Source: CAZRGV01 sp964599655 (GTDB lineage: Bacteria; Planctomycetota; Planctomycetia; Isosphaerales; Isosphaeraceae). Taken from it: DNA of 28,716 nucleotides. Below are positions 24,666 through 28,716 of this stretch, piece after piece. The stretch lies in assembly GCA_964599655.1 (NCBI GenBank), contig CAZRGV010000079.1, positions 1 through 28,716 on the forward strand, in the 5' to 3' direction. A program made the translations under genes and the position numbers. The stretch's first letter is position 1. Each line of letters starts with the position of its first letter. Below the pieces are notes generated by a model. It had not been told where the DNA came from, ran no database searches, and was given only the letters and a program-made list of their open reading frames with translations.

Positions 24666-25061
24666 TCAGTCGGAGGCGAGAAGGCGACGGGCCTGATGAT
24701 TGCGAAGGGCCGCGATCAGGTCGAGCGTGGCGGGGAGGTAGGGAACCAGGGCCGGTTGCGCGGTCACCCAGGATTCGGCGCCCGGAACGGCTTCGTAGAC
24801 GATCCGTCCGCGATGGGGGACTCGAACCACGGCACCCCGGTCGACCAGGAACAACAGCACCGCCACCCGGCGAGCCAGGGGCGCGTCGGACCAGTACGAG
24901 GACCGGGACAGGTCATCCTCCAGGTGGAAGCCGCTGAACCGCAACGCCTCTTCGATCAGGGCTTCGCGGTGCTCGTCGTTCGTGTGCTGGCGGTAGGAGG
25001 CGAGACGACCGATCCACAAAGAGGACAACGCCTTGGCGGAACGGACAGAGGAGGCGGACAT
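24666..25061 (-). CDS. Hypothetical protein, 131 residues
   Basis: I do not recognise this protein. From the ATG at 25061, preceded by GGGAG at 6 bases, it is 131 residues without signal peptide or clear membrane segment. The first third looks helical and charged (ASYRQHTNDEHREALIEEAL). The centre has a hydrophobic stretch with basic flanks (LARRVAVLLFLVDRGAVVRVPHRGR), and the C-terminal part is a Leu/Ala-rich helix (LPATLDLIAALRNHQARRLLA). Codon use matches the neighbours, so it is probably real. The longer version from 25100 adds 13 residues with no ribosome site. It is isolated between the DUF1080 gene and a ~620-base non-coding stretch, so context gives no functional hint. Confidence 0.6.
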   Translation of the reverse strand: MSASSVRSAKALSSLWIGRLASYRQHTNDEHREALIEEALRFSGFHLEDDLSRSSYWSDAPLARRVAVLLFLVDRGAVVRVPHRGRIVYEAVPGAESWVTAQPALVPYLPATLDLIAALRNHQARRLLASD

Positions 25062-25543
25062 TCTTGCTCCCGAGGTAGCGCGCCCGAAGCGCGGACGCAT
25101 CGCGTTTTCATCGTTCCAAAGATTCTAGTCTCCCTGGCAAGCCCCCTGTTCGAGCCCGCCATGCCCGGCATTTTCTCAAGGACTCGACGACCCGACCCGG
25201 CTGTCGGGAACCAGAAGGGTTCCACCTAAAACAGGATACTCACCCAGGCGTCCGGCGTGACGCTCCTCGTCGTTTTCGAGGACGTTGGCGAGGGATCGGG
25301 GACGACCGCGAGATCGGAACCAGAGGCAAGAGCATTCAAAAGACGTGGCCAGGCCGCGCAAATCGCCTGGAAAGCCCTTGAGTCGTGTTCTTGTCCGGAA
25401 GATCCAGGTACCTCGACCCGTCGCGCGTCGATTCCCGGCAACACGGAAGGCACGACGACGAATCCAAGCCGACGAGGGCAAGAACTCCTTCGCGACGGGC
25501 TTTTCAGGAACGTAAGGCACGGCGGGCGTGAACGCAATTGGCT

Positions 25544-25571
25544 TTGACAGCCGGAGTCGAAATTCGATAAG
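25544..25571 (+). promoter_or_regulatory. Sigma70-type promoter for the MMPL gene
   Basis: A perfect TTGACA (25544-25549), a 16-base spacer and GATAAG (25566-25571) sit in a locally AT-richer patch, 109 bases upstream of the ATG at 25681. It is the best -35 match in the window. Confidence 0.5.
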
Positions 25572-25595
25572 TTGCGACGGATTGGGCCGCGCCCG

Positions 25596-25619
25596 CGCGA
25601 CGGCCGACGGACCGTCGCG
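25596..25619 (+). promoter_or_regulatory. Palindrome in the MMPL leader
   Basis: CGCGACGG (25596-25603) and CCGTCGCG (25612-25619) form a perfect 8-bp inverted repeat with an 8-base spacer, just downstream of the promoter. It could be a repressor operator or an RNA hairpin in the leader. Confidence 0.4.
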
Positions 25620-25680
25620 TCGGGCCTCGGGGTCGACCCGAACGACGCGATCGGTCGCCTCTAACGACTAGTCAAATCTT

Positions 25681-28470
25681 ATGTTCGGATCGATCGCTTC
25701 CCTTGTCACGCGCCGGGCCTGGTTCGTCGTTTGCGCCTGGTTGGCCTTCGCCGCGGTGCTCTACCGGTTTGCCCCGCCTTGGAGTTCCGTCAGCCGGGAC
25801 GACGACGTTCGGTTCTTCCCGCCGGACTATCCCAGCGTCATTGGCCAGGGCTTGCTCGAACGCGGCTTTCCCAACGATACGTCCAGTTCGGCCGTCGTCG
25901 TTCTCACCGAGCGATCCGACGGCCGATTGACGGCCTCGGATCTTACGTTCGTCGACCAGATCGGCCAGGCGCTTCGCAACTTGAACCGGCAGCGCCCGGA
26001 GCTCGGGATCAAGAAGGTGGTGGGCCGCCGTGAGCCGGTCATCGGCGAACGGCTGGTCGTGGCCGAGCCCAATGGCCCTGGTCAGGTGGCCCTGACGGTC
26101 GTGCAACTGCGAGGAACCTACGTCTCGAAGCAGGCGAGGATCGCCGTCGATTACGTGCTCGACCTGCTCGATCTGCTCAAATCGTCCGACCGACTGGACC
26201 TTCAGTTGATCCCCTCAAAGAGCGATCCGAGCCAGTTGCCGACCGAAGGCAACAACCTGGTCGTCGTGGGGAACCTGGCCAAGGGGCTTCACGTCCGGGT
26301 CTTCGGCGCCAACGGTACGCGAGTCGTGGACACGGACGAGAGCCAGTTGCCCGACAAGGCCCAGGCGATCGCCGAACTGAAGGCGCGACTCGACACGTTG
26401 GGACAGGCCCCGAAACTTTCGCCCGCGGACAAGGCGAACCTGATCCGCGAGGTTCGTTCGTTGGTCGGGCTGCCCGCCTCGGCTCCCAAGGGCCTGACGG
26501 TCGCCGTCACCGGTTCGGCGGCCGTGGGACATGACTCGAACGTCGCGGGGAGCCAGAGCGTCAAGGCCACGACTGACGCGACGATCGCCCTGGTGGTCAT
26601 CATCCTGCTGGTGGTCTACCGCTCTCCCTTGCTCGCCCTGATCCCGTTGACGACCATCGCCTTCTCGGTCTGGACGTCGTTGATGGTCATCGCCTTGCTG
26701 GCGATGCCACCAATTAATTTTCAGGTGATCAATATCACGAATATTTTCGTGGTGGTGGTGCTCTTCGGCGCGGGCACCGACTACTGCCTGTTCCTGATCG
26801 CCCGGTATCGCGAGGAGCTGGCCCGCGGCCTTCGAGGGGCCGATGCGCTGCGACGCGCGATTCAACAGGTGGGCGGAGCGCTGGTCGCCAGCGCCGGCAC
26901 GGTCATTCTTGGGCTGGGTATGCTCTGGTTCTCGACCTTCGCCAAGATCCAGTACACGGGTCCGGCCATCGCCTTGAGCCTGGTGGTCGCCCTGGTGGCC
27001 GCGTTGACCCTGGCGCCGGTCCTGTTGCACTGGCTCCGGGCCGCGGTTTTCTGGCCGTTCCGGCCGCCGGAGCATCACGAGGGGGTCGACCCCGAGGTCG
27101 AAAGCCTGGAAGAGACGCCGATGTACGGCTTCTGGGCCGCCGTGGCCGACCGCGTGGTGAAACACCCCGCGTTGATCCTCTTCACCAGCCTGGCGATTCT
27201 GGCTCCCTTTGCCTGGGTCGGAGCCGGCACGAACGCCAGCTACGACCTGCTGGGCGACCTTGGCCCGGAGCAGCCTTGCATCGCGGGAACGGAGATTTTC
27301 CGCCGCTATTTTCCCGAGGGGGAACTCGGCCCGTCGACCATCCTGATCCGACAGCCGAGTCTGGACTTTACCTCGAAAGAGGGTCGAGAGGCGATCGCGG
27401 CCTTGAGCCGCAAGATCGCCGCGTTGCCGGGCGTGGCCGAGGTCCGCTCGCTCACCCGACCGCTCGGGAAGCCCGATCAGTACGCGCCGGTCTCGACCCC
27501 GCAGGAGGAAACGGCCCCCAAACCGGCCACAGGCGGGCTCCTAGGTGCGATGGGCCTGAACCGGATCGGCCGGAACCTTCAGCAGACGATCGAGCAGGCC
27601 AAGCAGCGAGCCATTCAGGCCGGAATCGTCGATCACTACGTCAGCACGGCCGCCAGGGACGAGGCGGATCGAAACCATATCACCCGGATCGACGTGATCT
27701 TCGACGCGAGCCCGTTCTCGGAGGAGAGCCTCGACGATCTCGAAGCGGTGCGGGACGTCGTGGCCGACGCCACCGAGCCCGACACCGGCCGTCCTCTGGC
27801 CGACGCCGAGGTCGGCGTGGCCGGTACGACGGTCCAGATTGGCGACCTGAAGCGGGTCACGATGAACGACGAGCATCGGATGTATGTGCTGGTGACCCTG
27901 GGCGTTTACGCGATCCTGGTCATTCTGCTCCGCCGCCCGTTGATCTGCCTCTACCTGATCGTGACCGTGATTCTGGGCTACCTGTCATCGCTCGGGATGA
28001 CCGAACTGTTGTTCCGGTCGATGCATGCCGGGCCGGGCCCCTGGGTGGGGCTGGACTGGAAGGTCGGGTTCTTCCTGTTCGTGATCCTGGTGGCCGTCGG
28101 CGAGGATTACAACATCTTCCTAATGGCCCGGGTCATCGAGGAGGAGAACAAGCACGGTCCCATCGAAGGGACCCGACGCGCGGTCGCCCACACGGGAGGG
28201 ATCATCAGCTCGTGCGGGGTGATCATGGCCGGCACGTTCGGCTCGATGCTCTTCGGAAGCCTGACCGCTCTCCGGGAACTCGGGTTCGCGCTGGGGCTCG
28301 GCGTGCTGCTCGACACCTTCGTGGTGCGGCCGATCCTCGTTCCGGCGTTCGTCGTGCTTTGGCACCGCACGTTCCCGGCGAAGCACTTCGAGGCCAGGCT
28401 CCCGACCTCCTTCAACGGCGATAGCCGCGAGCGCCCCGAAGCCGCCCCGACGTCGGCGTCCTCCGCCTGA
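25681..28470 (+). CDS. MMPL/RND-family transporter
   Basis: Large inner-membrane transporter of the RND superfamily (MMPL type), 929 residues. Such proteins use proton flow to export lipids or hydrophobic compounds. The sequence shows the expected duplicated layout: one N-terminal membrane helix (~10-30), a soluble domain to ~295, a membrane block at ~300-455, then a helix at ~500-520, a second soluble domain, and a final membrane block at ~735-915. The proton-relay Asp-Tyr pair is present in both halves: Asp367-Tyr368 in GAGTDYCLFLIARYREE and Asp809-Tyr810 in GEDYNIFLMARVIEE. There is no Shine-Dalgarno before the ATG, but the protein starts well (MFGSIASLVTRRAW). It seems to be transcribed alone from its own promoter. 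The substrate cannot be told from sequence. Confidence 0.93.
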   Translation: MFGSIASLVTRRAWFVVCAWLAFAAVLYRFAPPWSSVSRDDDVRFFPPDYPSVIGQGLLERGFPNDTSSSAVVVLTERSDGRLTASDLTFVDQIGQALRNLNRQRPELGIKKVVGRREPVIGERLVVAEPNGPGQVALTVVQLRGTYVSKQARIAVDYVLDLLDLLKSSDRLDLQLIPSKSDPSQLPTEGNNLVVVGNLAKGLHVRVFGANGTRVVDTDESQLPDKAQAIAELKARLDTLGQAPKLSPADKANLIREVRSLVGLPASAPKGLTVAVTGSAAVGHDSNVAGSQSVKATTDATIALVVIILLVVYRSPLLALIPLTTIAFSVWTSLMVIALLAMPPINFQVINITNIFVVVVLFGAGTDYCLFLIARYREELARGLRGADALRRAIQQVGGALVASAGTVILGLGMLWFSTFAKIQYTGPAIALSLVVALVAALTLAPVLLHWLRAAVFWPFRPPEHHEGVDPEVESLEETPMYGFWAAVADRVVKHPALILFTSLAILAPFAWVGAGTNASYDLLGDLGPEQPCIAGTEIFRRYFPEGELGPSTILIRQPSLDFTSKEGREAIAALSRKIAALPGVAEVRSLTRPLGKPDQYAPVSTPQEETAPKPATGGLLGAMGLNRIGRNLQQTIEQAKQRAIQAGIVDHYVSTAARDEADRNHITRIDVIFDASPFSEESLDDLEAVRDVVADATEPDTGRPLADAEVGVAGTTVQIGDLKRVTMNDEHRMYVLVTLGVYAILVILLRRPLICLYLIVTVILGYLSSLGMTELLFRSMHAGPGPWVGLDWKVGFFLFVILVAVGEDYNIFLMARVIEEENKHGPIEGTRRAVAHTGGIISSCGVIMAGTFGSMLFGSLTALRELGFALGLGVLLDTFVVRPILVPAFVVLWHRTFPAKHFEARLPTSFNGDSRERPEAAPTSASSA

Positions 28471-28515
28471 CCGAGAACGGCGCGTCCTGGCCCGTCCGCG
28501 GCGCGACGCGGCGCG

Positions 28516-28543
28516 GCGCACCCGAAACGACCCCTGGGTGCGC
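28516..28543 (+). terminator. Hairpin after the MMPL gene
   Basis: GCGCACCC (28516-28523) and GGGTGCGC (28536-28543) form a perfect 8-bp stem with a 12-base loop, 46 bases after the stop. A TTTT occurs only 14 bases further on, so it is an imperfect intrinsic terminator. Confidence 0.4.
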
Positions 28544-28659
28544 TCTCGGTGCGCGGTTTTCGCGGAACGGCCGATGACGGAAGTACCGAGCTCAGTGTGC
28601 TTTGTGGAATGACAGGGGAGTTCGTTCGGCGCGCCGGGCGCACACCGGGATTCCCCGGC

Positions 28660-28716
28660 TGGGAGCACTGGTGGGCCAGCCACCCGTGCCACCCGGTTTG
28701 GGAGCACTGGTGGGCC
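28660..28716 (+). repeat. 18-base direct repeat, 39-base period, at the scaffold end
   Basis: TGGGAGCACTGGTGGGCC occurs at 28660-28677 and again at 28699-28716, each preceded by CCGG plus one or two bases. The second copy ends exactly at the last base of the window. This suggests a dispersed or tandem intergenic repeat that stopped the assembly. Confidence 0.75.

Larger units (their letters stand above)
25062..25680. other. Non-coding region between hypothetical gene and MMPL gene
   Basis: About 620 bases without a convincing gene. Short open frames exist on both strands, but their composition (Arg/Pro-rich, no hydrophobic core, no ribosome site) marks them as chance frames. The right-hand 140 bases hold the MMPL promoter and palindrome. 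I see no tRNA or known RNA in the rest. Confidence 0.6.

Noticed and set aside
25176..25537. Short open frames in the region upstream of the MMPL gene
   Set aside because: Overlapping frames on both strands, Arg/Pro-rich and without ribosome sites or protein-like hydrophobic pattern.

Overview
The window looks like a draft-genome scaffold from a high-G+C planctomycete, probably of the Isosphaeraceae/Gemmataceae type. This lineage call is an inference. It rests on a DUF1559 pilin-like protein with an exact H-X9-DG motif, a DUF1080 secreted protein, a DUF6655-like lipoprotein, very long prepilin-like proteins and uniformly GC-rich codon use. Four runs of N (1522-1531, 5487-5496, 6738-6789, 7051-7060) show that it is scaffolded.

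Region 1 (1-15807, + strand) is a type II secretion / type IV-pilus-like pseudopilin cassette. The order is GspF, GspG-like 1, GspG-like 2, GspH-like, GspI-like, GspJ-like and GspK-like, followed by a DUF1559 prepilin-like gene that appears to have its own promoter. The order matches the classical gspF-G-H-I-J-K order with one extra GspG-like gene. Each pseudopilin keeps a normal prepilin peptidase site and hydrophobic helix. Behind it sits an unusually large C-terminal domain: 383, 517, 532, about 439, 655 and 1,674 residues, against roughly 120-330 in classical systems. Aspartate-rich loops that resemble calcium-binding loops recur through five of the six. No gspC, D, E, L or M is in the window. 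The first ~98 bases encode a MarR-type DNA-binding segment fused in frame to GspF, which is either an assembly chimera or a real rearrangement.

Region 2 (15808-19203) holds a terminator-like hairpin, a candidate promoter with a long leader, and a BamA/Omp85 outer-membrane assembly protein. The BamA protein has five POTRA domains, a ~160-residue Pro-rich linker and a C-terminal barrel. A strong hairpin separates it from the convergent apt gene.

Region 3 (19204-22356, - strand) carries apt (adenine salvage), a DUF6655-like lipoprotein and a two-PDZ HtrA/DegP-type protease. Together with bamA this gives an envelope-biogenesis and quality-control neighbourhood.

Region 4 (22357-25061) holds a RlmN-like radical SAM gene broken by a frameshift near 23342, a convergent DUF1080 secreted protein, and a 131-residue protein I cannot assign.

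Region 5 (25062-28716) has a ~620-base non-coding stretch with a TTGACA-type promoter and a palindrome, then a 929-residue MMPL/RND transporter. The scaffold ends inside an 18-base direct repeat.
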